A stretch of 15,699 nucleotides of DNA, taken from NCBI GenBank assembly GCA_027365215.1, contig DAHXNT010000008.1, positions 1 through 15,699 of the forward strand. Direction: 5' to 3'. Shown in pieces: positions 7,491-14,833 of the stretch. Within the stretch, counting starts at the first letter, position 1. Each line of letters begins with the position of its first letter. Position numbers and translations under genes: made by a program. The DNA is from Microcaldota archaeon (GTDB taxonomy: Archaea > Micrarchaeota > Micrarchaeia > Micrarchaeales > Micrarchaeaceae). The notes beneath the pieces are model-generated. The model did not search any database, was not told the origin of the DNA, and saw only the letters and a list, made by a program, of their open reading frames with translations.

Positions 7491-7533
7491 TGGCGCATGC
7501 CATAGCTTACTCATAGATACGCAAGGTGCCTTA

Positions 7534-8040
7534 ATGTCGATTGTTGTGCTGATCTACTCGGTTTTCCTCTACCCAATAATATACATCTTCCCGGCGTACG
7601 CCGCGAACGGCGCGCCTGTCCTGTTCGGAGGCGGTGCTCCGATCGATGGGAAGAGGAAGTTCCGCGGCAAGAGGATATTCGGCGACAACAAGACGATAAG
7701 GGGCGCCGTTGCTGGGATAATTGCTGGCGCGGTTGTAGGCCTTATCGAGTATCCGTTCCTGCATTTCATGCTGCCGATAGCCGTACTGCTCGCGATTGGA
7801 GCTATATCGGGTGACCTGGTCGGCAGCTTCATAAAGAGGCAGCTGGGCTTCAAGCCCGGAAGGGGCTTCCCGATCATGGACCAGTATGGCTTCTTCGTCG
7901 TTGCCCTTCTGTTCGCATTCTTGCTGGGGCACATGCCTGGCCTGTACGGCATGCTGTTCCTGATAATCCTCACTGGGCTGATGCACGTGGCGACGAACCG
8001 CGGTGCGTACGCCCTTCACCTGAAGTCCGTGCCGTGGTGA
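7534..8040 (+). CDS. carS: CDP-archaeol synthase (CDP-2,3-bis-O-geranylgeranyl-sn-glycerol synthase)
   Basis: It activates 2,3-bis-O-geranylgeranylglycerol phosphate (unsaturated archaetidic acid) with CTP, giving the CDP-lipid from which archaeal polar lipids are made, in the cytoplasmic membrane. The 168 residues show the family signature in full: ANGAPVLFGGG with D38 and GKRKFRGKRIFGDNKT (39-54), then GDLVGSFIKRQLGFKPGRG (93-111) and D116. About five hydrophobic segments (roughly 4-22, 57-73, 78-97, 117-132, 136-153) agree with the known polytopic structure. The ATG at 7534 has AAGGTG 5 nt upstream. It follows alaS after 43 nt and may be co-transcribed with it. The enzyme is an archaeal marker and so fixes the domain of the host. 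Confidence 0.95.
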   Translation: MSIVVLIYSVFLYPIIYIFPAYAANGAPVLFGGGAPIDGKRKFRGKRIFGDNKTIRGAVAGIIAGAVVGLIEYPFLHFMLPIAVLLAIGAISGDLVGSFIKRQLGFKPGRGFPIMDQYGFFVVALLFAFLLGHMPGLYGMLFLIILTGLMHVATNRGAYALHLKSVPW

Positions 8041-8050
8041 TTTAAAATAC
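8041..8050 (+). promoter_or_regulatory. Possible TATA box for the spermidine-synthase-like gene
   Basis: The sequence tttaaaatac directly follows the carS stop. A start site about 25 nt on would lie near 8070, next to an in-frame GTG and just before the ATG at 8082. This would favour a near-leaderless mRNA over the TTG at 8058. Confidence 0.35.
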
Positions 8051-8081
8051 GAAAGTATTGCATGATTCCGTGCGTAATCCG

Positions 8082-8852
8082 ATGAAGCGGCTGTCGCGAA
8101 TAGGGCGCAAGCCCAAACCTGTCGATGACAAGGCGATAAACATAGCGGTAGCCGACGACACGATAGAACTCAGGTACAACCGCACAATATACTCGAAAGT
8201 GAAGAGGAATAGCATACAGACCGGGCTCTACTGGGACTACATGACCCCGGCAGCATTTGTAAAGAAGGATCCTCGCATACTGCTCATAGGCCTCGGCGGC
8301 GGCACAATACCTATGCAGCTCGCCAACTACCTACGCGGCGCGTACAGCCTCGACATAGTCGAGGTAAGCGGCCATATGATCGGGATGGCCAAGGATTTTA
8401 TGTCGCGTGCCAGAGCCTTCGCGGACTTCGAGGCACCCGACCTCTCGCACGTCATAGTGGGCGACGGCTTTGACTATCTGGTGAACGCCGATAAGACCTA
8501 CGACGTCATAATGCTCGACGCGTATGTAGGCGACACGATACCGAGCGAGTTCCTTACCAGCGATTTCGTGGATGCAGCGGCATCGAGGCTTTCAGAGAAT
8601 TCCGTGCTCGCCATCAACTATGCGATGAGCTTCATGCAGACCGTGCAGTACCACAGGTACGTCTCGGAGCTGAAGAGGAGGTTCTCGGTCTATCAGATCG
8701 GCGACAGGTTCATCTCTGGCAACATAATACTCATATGCCTCAAGGGCACCCTCGGCAAGCCACAGGTCCTCTCATCCATAAAAAGCGTGCTCGAAGGCCG
8801 TGCCGGAACGGACAACGTGATAAGCGGATACGACAGCATGAAACTGCTGTAG
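8082..8852 (+). CDS. Spermidine-synthase-fold methyltransferase-like protein
   Basis: The ATG at 8082 gives 256 residues; in-frame GTG 8070 and TTG 8058 are alternatives. A short beta-rich N-terminus (KAINIAVADDTIELRYN, then SIQTGLYWDYM) precedes a Rossmann core, as in spermidine synthases. Core motifs are ILLIGLGGGTIPMQL (66-80), the acidic strand end DIVEVSG (91-97, E94), VIVGDGFDYL (124-133) and YDVIMLDAYVGDTIPSEFLT (140-159). The usual GGGDGG aspartate of aminopropyltransferases is replaced (LGGGTIP) and their D-S/T-x-DP region reads LDAYVGD. So the substrate is probably not the classical putrescine/decarboxylated SAM pair; a methyltransferase role is also possible. It follows carS by 41 nt and is convergent with the AglB gene. 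Confidence 0.75.
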   Translation: MKRLSRIGRKPKPVDDKAINIAVADDTIELRYNRTIYSKVKRNSIQTGLYWDYMTPAAFVKKDPRILLIGLGGGTIPMQLANYLRGAYSLDIVEVSGHMIGMAKDFMSRARAFADFEAPDLSHVIVGDGFDYLVNADKTYDVIMLDAYVGDTIPSEFLTSDFVDAAASRLSENSVLAINYAMSFMQTVQYHRYVSELKRRFSVYQIGDRFISGNIILICLKGTLGKPQVLSSIKSVLEGRAGTDNVISGYDSMKLL

Positions 8853-8947
8853 CGTAGTGCAGCAGTATCCGCGAAAGGCATAATCCGCGTTTGCACGTAA
8901 TGCAGATATGTGGTATGCTCAAGGATAGTCGCAAGGAGGAAGAGGCC

Positions 8948-11236
8948 TCAGCTGTAACTTACCTTGTATATCCTCGTGTCGGTGTTTCCGTAGACGAGCC
9001 TGAGCGAGGCGTTGCCCTCAGGTCCAGTGTAGTTGCACAGCCTGTCAGTGCAGCCGTATATAAGTTTGAAGAAGTTGCTTTCAGGTAGCGCGGGTCCGAG
9101 CACCGTAGCTCCCTGTATGTTCGGGCCGCTGTAGAAGAGCATCAGCGTGTAGTTGAGTTCGCCTGTAGAGTTGGTGCTTATAAGCTGGGATCCGAGGCCT
9201 GTCGTGTTGTAGAATATTATGTTGGCTATCCTGTAGTACTGCGAGGAGCTCCCGGTATGTATGTAAGCTGTTGTGTTTGTAGTGTTGCGCGACGTCTGGT
9301 TTAGTATGAGTGCAGCGCCGTTTATCGTGTCGCTCGCTGCTGTGACAAATGTGTACACTGTCTCATTGCCCTGGACCTTGCGGTTGTACGAACTCATGAG
9401 CGTGTAGCCGTAAGGCTGCGCCTTCGTTCCTGTGATGTTGCCCTCCTGTGCTATCCCTCCTATCTCAGCCAGCCAGTACCCCCTCGAGACCACATATTCC
9501 GGCTTGCCCGCTGAATATAGGTAAGCGGAACTGTTGGTTTTGTTGAACAGGAATCTGGAGAAGTTGTATATTAGCATGGAGTTCTGGCCGCCGACGCTGT
9601 CCATCAGGCTCGTCCTGTGCGCCCATCCCTCTACGACCGAGCCGTCGGGCCAGAGCGCAAGCACTGTCGCGTTCTGCGGCGTGTTGTTCCTCATCCACGA
9701 CATGGCGCTGAGGAACTGCGCGTTTATCCCATCGGCAGGTGCACTTGTCTCTGAGCTCATATACGCGAATGCTACCGCGTACACGAGTATCGCGATGGTT
9801 ACCCCGAGGTAGACATACCTGAGCTGGAATTTCCTAAGCTTGGCATTGCGCACGAGCATGTACGCCCCGTATACACCATAAGCGGAGAATATCGCGAGCG
9901 GCACCGCGAGGAGCGAGTTGAACCTTATCGCGTTGTACTGCAAGTACGCCGTAGTAGCGATGTACGCGAACAGCACGAGAGAGCCCGCGTTTATGTTTCC
10001 GTAGAGGCTGAAACGCCTGCCTGTGACGTCGCCATCGCCTACGCCCTGCGCGGCTCCACGGCTGCCGATCCTTCTTGCAAAGAGCAGGAACAATATGATC
10101 CCGAGCGGCGCGAGGAAGAGCTGCAGCATGAAGCTGCTGAAGAGGAAGCCGAACGTCGGCTTCTGCAGCTCCTGTATCGTCTCGGTCAGGTTGTTTCCCG
10201 CTATCACGAGGCCGCCTCCGCTCGCCACCGATGAGATGTAATTGCCGCCGATAACAAGCACGGCAATCACGCCGATTACAAGCAACGCTATTATGAAGTA
10301 ACTCCTTGTGGCTGCGCTTCCGGCTATTCCTGCGAGCTTGTCCTTATTCTCTATTATTATCCAGGCGAGCAGCGCAGCAGCGAGTACCGGCAAGTAGAAC
10401 AGGAAGAAGTGCAGGCTGGTAAGCGCCTGACCCCTTATTATGTCCAGGGCCATGTACGCGTGCACGAGAATGTAATCGAAGACCAGCGCAACGCCCATGA
10501 TGAACGTGTTCTTTAGGAGCGCCTTCCTGGCGCTTATGAAGCCGTACACCGTCGCCAGGATGAGCGCGAGCATGTACGTTATGACTGCGTATGGCGCGCC
10601 GTTCCATATCGCGGAGGCGATGCTGAGCACGAACGCAGAGCCAAGGCCGTAGAGCGCAACCCTCTTTATGGAGCCGGAACCCTGCTGGCCTTCCGCGCTC
10701 CCGAGTTTGTACGAGAATCCCTTCACGAGCAGTATCATGGCGACTATCACGAAGATTGTAGAGAAGCCGTCGCCCCTATAGACCAGTGCAGCCGTCCTTG
10801 CTATGTCGCCGTTTGACGTCGCTACGAAGAACGCGGCGAGCAGGCCCAGCACGTCGCTCCTCACGAGGTACCTTGCAAGGAAGAACGCGCCGAGCGCGTC
10901 CAGCATGCCGAAGAGAACAGGTATCAGCCTCATTATGGTGTAATAGCTGATCGACTTCCCAAGTATGAGCCAGGGTATTATTGTTATATAATAGAAGCCC
11001 TCGGTCTCTGACACGAGGTTATGCGTCGGGAAGCCCGAGAGGTTGAGCGTGTTCGGTATCGAGAGACCGTGCGATACCGCGTATGTTATAACTGCGTAGT
11101 GGAAGAAGCCGTCAGGCTCGAAGAAGCCGGCATAGCCTATCATGCCCAGCCTCACTACTATGTCTATTATGAGTATAACTACAAGGGCGAGCACTACGAG
11201 CTTCCTGCCGCCCATGATCCTGCCTTTGCCTTCCAT
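8948..11236 (-). CDS. aglB: AglB/STT3-type oligosaccharyltransferase
   Basis: It transfers a preassembled glycan from a dolichol carrier to Asn in N-x-S/T sequons on the outer face of the membrane. The 762 residues comprise about a dozen membrane segments (first at about 12-33, last ending near 495) and an extracellular C-terminal domain. The first outer loop has FFEPDGFFHY (38-47) with the catalytic-type D42. A second acidic motif lies in RTAALVYRGDGFST (147-160). The usual WWDYG sequon-binding motif is altered: here LWPDGS (528-533), still followed by the conserved-looking EGWAHRTSLMDS. The ATG at 11236 is used; M8 (11215) is an alternative. It is divergent from the S-layer gene, a likely substrate. 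Whether WPDG binds +2 Ser/Thr like WWDYG is not known from sequence. Confidence 0.9.
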   Translation of the reverse strand: MEGKGRIMGGRKLVVLALVVILIIDIVVRLGMIGYAGFFEPDGFFHYAVITYAVSHGLSIPNTLNLSGFPTHNLVSETEGFYYITIIPWLILGKSISYYTIMRLIPVLFGMLDALGAFFLARYLVRSDVLGLLAAFFVATSNGDIARTAALVYRGDGFSTIFVIVAMILLVKGFSYKLGSAEGQQGSGSIKRVALYGLGSAFVLSIASAIWNGAPYAVITYMLALILATVYGFISARKALLKNTFIMGVALVFDYILVHAYMALDIIRGQALTSLHFFLFYLPVLAAALLAWIIIENKDKLAGIAGSAATRSYFIIALLVIGVIAVLVIGGNYISSVASGGGLVIAGNNLTETIQELQKPTFGFLFSSFMLQLFLAPLGIILFLLFARRIGSRGAAQGVGDGDVTGRRFSLYGNINAGSLVLFAYIATTAYLQYNAIRFNSLLAVPLAIFSAYGVYGAYMLVRNAKLRKFQLRYVYLGVTIAILVYAVAFAYMSSETSAPADGINAQFLSAMSWMRNNTPQNATVLALWPDGSVVEGWAHRTSLMDSVGGQNSMLIYNFSRFLFNKTNSSAYLYSAGKPEYVVSRGYWLAEIGGIAQEGNITGTKAQPYGYTLMSSYNRKVQGNETVYTFVTAASDTINGAALILNQTSRNTTNTTAYIHTGSSSQYYRIANIIFYNTTGLGSQLISTNSTGELNYTLMLFYSGPNIQGATVLGPALPESNFFKLIYGCTDRLCNYTGPEGNASLRLVYGNTDTRIYKVSYS

Positions 11237-11240
11237 GCGA

Positions 11241-11264
11241 CTAACCTGCTAACCCACTAACCTG
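11241..11264 (-). repeat. Three tandem 8-bp repeats in the aglB leader
   Basis: On the plus strand CTAACCTG, CTAACCCA and CTAACCTG follow directly (11241-11248, 11249-11256, 11257-11264), so the mRNA strand reads GGTTAG three times at 8-nt spacing, ending 4 nt before the aglB ATG. With the predicted start site near 11260, most of the short leader would consist of this repeat. It may affect translation; this is inference. Confidence 0.55.
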
Positions 11265-11281
11265 AAAAGATACTATGCAAC

Positions 11282-11289
11282 TAATATAC
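11282..11289 (-). promoter_or_regulatory. TATA box for aglB
   Basis: The minus strand reads gtatatta about 50 nt upstream of the ATG at 11236. A start site 25 nt downstream would leave a leader of about 24 nt. Sequence and spacing only. Confidence 0.4.
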
Positions 11290-11330
11290 GTGCATACAAA
11301 CGGTGCTAAAGATGCTAAAAGAGGATTGGG

Positions 11331-11478
11331 GTGCAACCTTAATAAACTTTTCAGAGATAGTACAGTGAGCTGTCTGCACTGATGTGTCATTCCCTGGCGG
11401 TTTGGGACCGTCCGGACAGGCCATGGGTGTTGGACACGTGGCTATGCCACGGAATAGCTCTTCGAGGGAAGGTTGCGT
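11331..11478 (+). ncRNA. Candidate structured RNA, multi-branched
   Basis: No protein-like reading frame is found, but the sequence folds into a closed structure by eye. The closing stem GCAACC/GGTTGC (11333-11338 with 11471-11476) can extend to 8 perfect pairs with CTT/AAG bases plus two wobble pairs. A coaxial inner stem is TTCCCT (11390-11395) with AGGGAA (11465-11470). Side hairpins are CAGTG/CACTG (11363-11367/11377-11381), GGCGGT-TTGGG-ACCGTC (11396-11412) and CGTGGC-TAT-GCCACG (11437-11451). It is more GC-rich than the flanks. The fold does not match the conserved sequence of 5S, SRP or RNase P RNA, or of tRNA, as I know them. It lies upstream of the S-layer TATA box, so it would be a separate transcript. 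The strand is uncertain because stems read similarly on both. Confidence 0.45.
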
Positions 11479-11551
11479 CGATAAAAGAGAAAATGTATGA
11501 CAATCAGCGAAGTATAAACGGTTATTTATAAAATAGATTATAAACATAGCC

Positions 11552-11565
11552 TATCCCTTTAAATA
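11552..11565 (+). promoter_or_regulatory. BRE/TATA promoter of the S-layer gene
   Basis: The sequence tatccctttaaata combines a BRE-like C-rich stretch and a strong TATA element, 55 nt before the ATG at 11620. The expected start site is near 11590, giving a leader of about 30 nt that contains GAGGT at 11609-11613, 6 nt before the ATG. Both signals are near consensus, as expected for a very highly expressed gene. Confidence 0.7.
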
Positions 11566-11619
11566 CCTTTCATTGAAAGATTATTTCACACAACATAGAA
11601 ATCATGTTGAGGTAAGAAA

Positions 11620-14583
11620 ATGAAAACCATAAAGGCGAAAAGGATGGCCGCAGTCGCGGCTGGAGCAGCGCTTCTGGGTCTCGGGATTGCATTTGCAGGT
11701 CCGTTGACATTCCAGAGTGTGCCTATAATAAGCAATAGTGGGCAGCCATTGGTGCAGGTGGTTGTAGGTCATGCCGCAAAGCCGAGTGACGGCGTAGCAG
11801 CAGCCAACATCGCAGCAGCGATAGGAAACCTTGCGTTCGCGTCGGTTCCAGTCACAGCGACGATCAACACAACGCAGGCAAGCAAGGTGTTGCATGTTGC
11901 CGTTTCGGGAGTCAGCTCTGGCACAGGCATAGTACCTAACGCGCAGGTCTACTTCAACACGAGCGGAGTATCGTTCGCGGCCGGAACATACGGATTCAGC
12001 ACGCTGATCGGATCCGTGATGAACAGGGCCATAAAGACGAGCCAGTTCGCTTCCACGAAGAGCATCGGTAGCACATCTGCGGATGGATATGCAACTGGAT
12101 CCAACACATTCAGCACGTCTTCAGTCTCAAGCCCGTACACTGACTCTGGCTATCTGCCGGTTTCTACAGTCACGGCTTCGACGAATGGAGGAGGTGTGTC
12201 GTTCACAACGCTCACTAATGGCGGCTTCGACAACATACTCCGAGTGACCAATTCGAACCTTCCATCTCTTCTGAGCAACGCTGGTTCGTATGGTGAGAGC
12301 GAGTATATCTGGCTGACAGGTTTCCCTGTGTTCGACCAGCAGAGCAGCGTCAACAACTTCGCACTGCTCAGCGCAGGTGGGGCATACCAGGTGACCTTCA
12401 ACAAGCCGATAAACTACAAGACGAGCAGCAACACAATCAACAACGCGGCTTTCACGTTGCTTGGTGAGAACTGGACAATAATAAGTGCGAACATACCGAC
12501 AGTAGGTACTGTTGGCTCCAACCTTGCAACATCAGGTGGAACGCTTGAGCTCGCATCAGGCCTCACGCCGATGTCGACAGTCTACGTCGGCCAGAACCTG
12601 ACGAGCGGTAAGTTCACGGTAGAGCTTGCCGACCTTGGCCAGCCAAACGCGAACGGTGTAAGCACTGCAGCGCTTAATGTATACTATAATGGAGCGCTGA
12701 CGAACACTACAGCAGTCTCACCGGGAACGATAACCCCGTTCAACGTTTCTGGAACGTCCCTGTACGTCAATGTGAACCAGACCTTTGCGGGCCTGTACGC
12801 ATATGAGAAGTACGCTAAGATGAAGCTGTACTCCAATGTGTTCAACGTGACGAGCGGAGACCAGTTCAACAAGACGTCGAACCCTGACTGGTACACAGTG
12901 CTCGAGTGGACTAACTCTTCAGGCAGCGGCATTCCGAATGCTCTGTACAGTATAATACTGTACAACAGCCAGACTCAGACGCTGACACCTGGCCAGAGCA
13001 TGTCGTTCATAACGAGCCCGGCAGCCTACAAGCTGACGTTCGTTGGTGAGACACAGGGCAGCGCTAACTTCGACCCGATAAGCATAACGTCGACAAGCGT
13101 ACCTGCATTCTCATACGCAAACCAGGGCAACACAGTTACTGGCATCAACACGACGGCAGTAACCGAGCCGGCTCAGGAGCTTGTAGTGACTAGCCAGATA
13201 CCGAACGCGTTCACAACGCTCACTGGGCAGCAGACTAGCTCGCTGACCTACGACCTGACTACGTACGAGTACACCGCGGCAACAAACGACGTCGTGAGTA
13301 ACTCGCTTTACAGCTCTTCGACCAACACTCTGGTTGGAACGTTCACGTCCAGTACGGGAGCACCATACGTAAACGCGAATGTGCCTCTCACCGTCACGGT
13401 GAAAGGATACACAGTACAGGGCCAGCAGATAACGAAGTCATTGGTCTTCAATGGCTTGCAGTCTAACTCGACTTCGCTGTCGACACCGTTCAAGAACGTC
13501 ACGAACGTGCAGTTCAGCAGGGCCATACCTCTTGGCGCCAACTCACTGACCATAAGTGAAGAGTTTATTAGTGGTAACACAGTCGCGAACTCCGTGGACC
13601 TCGGAACGCTGTCTCCAACTACTCCGAAGATAGTGTACACCAAGAGTGGGCAGAACTACGACGCCATAGCTGGCAGCCATTCAGTGACGTACAACCAGCA
13701 GAACGGTCAGGCTAGCCAGACATTCAGCCTGGCGTCAGCTAGTACCCCGACTGGCAACCTCAACGAGTACTATTCGTACACGATGGGTGAACTGCCTGCA
13801 ACTCCGTACAGCACGGTATTGACCGACAGCCTATCGTTCGGAATATACAATTCCACCGCAGGTGTCGGCGCTTCGCCGCTGTTCCAGCTGAACTATTCGG
13901 CTAGCGGCACGAAGAACAACATGACGTACGAGTCTTCGCAGAACCAGTTCATACAGGTGCCGGTTGGGTTCAGGACTGAGAAGGGCAGCAAGGTTGCGTC
14001 GATAACACCGACAGCGCTGACAGTCGACATGGCTAAGGCGGTCGACACGCTGGCATTCGCCGTATCAACAAGCGGTGGCAACTCGTCAACAGTGACGCAC
14101 GCAACGGTTGGTCCGTTCGGCATAGGACAGTCCTTGACGAGCCTCGGCCTTCCGAATGCATCAGTGTCTAAGGTGACGGGAACGCTGGCTCTTGGCCCGA
14201 ACGCCACGTACAGCATAACTGGCATCAGCAACATAACCGCGACTCCATCAGTCTCGCAGGCGATATCGCCGGTTCTTCTCAAGAACCTGACGACAGCCCC
14301 GATAGCAGTGCTTGACAACGCGTCAACGCTCAACCCGGCAAGCAGCCTGGTGCTGATAGGATCTGGCTACGTCAACAGCCTCTCCGAGCAGGTGCAGACA
14401 GCGAACAACTTCACTGCAAGCCCGAGCATGGGTAATGGCTCTGGCTACATAGTGCAGGCGTTCAGCGGAAGCAACGGCTCAGGCGCGAGGATATACGTGG
14501 CAGGATACTCTGCAGCGGACACGACGGCAGCAGCCAACGCGTTCATACAGGACCTGTACAACAACGCGGCAAGCGGCAGCTAA
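11620..14583 (+). CDS. S-layer protein
   Basis: The 987-residue main surface-layer protein candidate. A signal peptide (KTIKAKR charges, hydrophobic 10-25) has a likely cleavage after AFA26, before GPLTFQS. Residues 46-75 (VQVVVGHAAKPSDGVAAANI and onward) match the archaeal S-layer N-domain pattern of VVVG...PSD.VAAA.IAAA. The last 80 residues (about 909-985) contain LVLIGSGYVNSL, SGYIVQAFSG and ARIYVAGYSAADTTAAANAF, matching the S-layer C-domain (GG..VN, VAGY...T..AA). The central part is a Ser/Thr/Asn/Gly-rich beta-type repeat-like region with more than 20 N-x-S/T sequons, so heavy N-glycosylation by the adjacent AglB is expected. I see no cysteine in the protein and no C-terminal membrane anchor, so attachment must be by another means. 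The strong promoter, good ribosome binding site and clear terminator fit an abundant product. Confidence 0.9.
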   Translation: MKTIKAKRMAAVAAGAALLGLGIAFAGPLTFQSVPIISNSGQPLVQVVVGHAAKPSDGVAAANIAAAIGNLAFASVPVTATINTTQASKVLHVAVSGVSSGTGIVPNAQVYFNTSGVSFAAGTYGFSTLIGSVMNRAIKTSQFASTKSIGSTSADGYATGSNTFSTSSVSSPYTDSGYLPVSTVTASTNGGGVSFTTLTNGGFDNILRVTNSNLPSLLSNAGSYGESEYIWLTGFPVFDQQSSVNNFALLSAGGAYQVTFNKPINYKTSSNTINNAAFTLLGENWTIISANIPTVGTVGSNLATSGGTLELASGLTPMSTVYVGQNLTSGKFTVELADLGQPNANGVSTAALNVYYNGALTNTTAVSPGTITPFNVSGTSLYVNVNQTFAGLYAYEKYAKMKLYSNVFNVTSGDQFNKTSNPDWYTVLEWTNSSGSGIPNALYSIILYNSQTQTLTPGQSMSFITSPAAYKLTFVGETQGSANFDPISITSTSVPAFSYANQGNTVTGINTTAVTEPAQELVVTSQIPNAFTTLTGQQTSSLTYDLTTYEYTAATNDVVSNSLYSSSTNTLVGTFTSSTGAPYVNANVPLTVTVKGYTVQGQQITKSLVFNGLQSNSTSLSTPFKNVTNVQFSRAIPLGANSLTISEEFISGNTVANSVDLGTLSPTTPKIVYTKSGQNYDAIAGSHSVTYNQQNGQASQTFSLASASTPTGNLNEYYSYTMGELPATPYSTVLTDSLSFGIYNSTAGVGASPLFQLNYSASGTKNNMTYESSQNQFIQVPVGFRTEKGSKVASITPTALTVDMAKAVDTLAFAVSTSGGNSSTVTHATVGPFGIGQSLTSLGLPNASVSKVTGTLALGPNATYSITGISNITATPSVSQAISPVLLKNLTTAPIAVLDNASTLNPASSLVLIGSGYVNSLSEQVQTANNFTASPSMGNGSGYIVQAFSGSNGSGARIYVAGYSAADTTAAANAFIQDLYNNAASGS

Positions 14584-14610
14584 TAGCCATGGTGCAAGTG
14601 CGATAGCGCA

Positions 14611-14640
14611 GGAGGGTAAAACCTCCATTTTATTTTTTAT
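14611..14640 (+). terminator. Hairpin plus U-tract terminator of the S-layer gene
   Basis: GGAGG (14611-14615), loop GTAAAA, CCTCC (14622-14626) is followed by attttattttttat. It begins 27 nt after the stop. The U-tract alone is enough for archaeal termination; the stem may stabilise the 3' end of this abundant mRNA. Confidence 0.75.
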
Positions 14641-14735
14641 TGCTCTTTCTTTCTGATTTTCTTCTGTTCTTTTTATACTCTTTACTCTTATACTCCCATT
14701 TTTGCCCTCTTTTTTTGCTCTATTTTCTGTTCTTC
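14627..14735 (+). other. Pyrimidine-rich tract of about 100 nt
   Basis: From the terminator onward the plus strand is almost entirely T and C, with repeated TTTTT, CTCTTT and TTCTTCTGTTC runs. No reading frame of interest is present. Several consecutive U-tracts could act as back-up terminators. Confidence 0.6.
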
Positions 14736-14767
14736 GATTGCCGTGCGCAATCTCTCGGCAAAGCCGA
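14736..14767 (+). other. Two tandem perfect hairpins
   Basis: GATTGC-CGTGC-GCAATC (14736-14752) is followed by TCGGC-AAA-GCCGA (14755-14767), directly between the pyrimidine tract and the next TATA box. They could be an end structure of read-through RNA or an operator. The function is not known. Confidence 0.45.
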
Positions 14768-14780
14768 AGGGAAACGCTTT

Positions 14781-14790
14781 GTTTATAAAG
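14781..14790 (+). promoter_or_regulatory. TATA box for the right-end secreted protein
   Basis: The sequence gtttataaag lies 44 nt before the ATG at 14834. GGTGG at 14822-14826, 7 nt before the ATG, is the ribosome binding site. Confidence 0.6.
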
Positions 14791-14833
14791 TTTCTCTTAC
14801 AATAAATCTTAGACCCTAGACGGTGGTTCTTCG

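Noticed and set aside
11331..11478. Assignment of the structured region as 5S rRNA, SRP RNA or a tRNA
   Set aside because: The 8-10 bp closing stem recalls 5S, but the conserved loop sequences of 5S, the SRP helix 8 motif and the tRNA T-arm consensus are not found.
11281..11547. Minus-strand frame of 88 codons between aglB and the S-layer gene
   Set aside because: Composition is not protein-like, there is no start signal, and it covers the RNA-like stems and AT-rich promoter region.
13893..14333. Minus-strand frame of 146 codons inside the S-layer gene
   Set aside because: Shadow frame created by the biased codon use of the S-layer gene; no promoter or family similarity.
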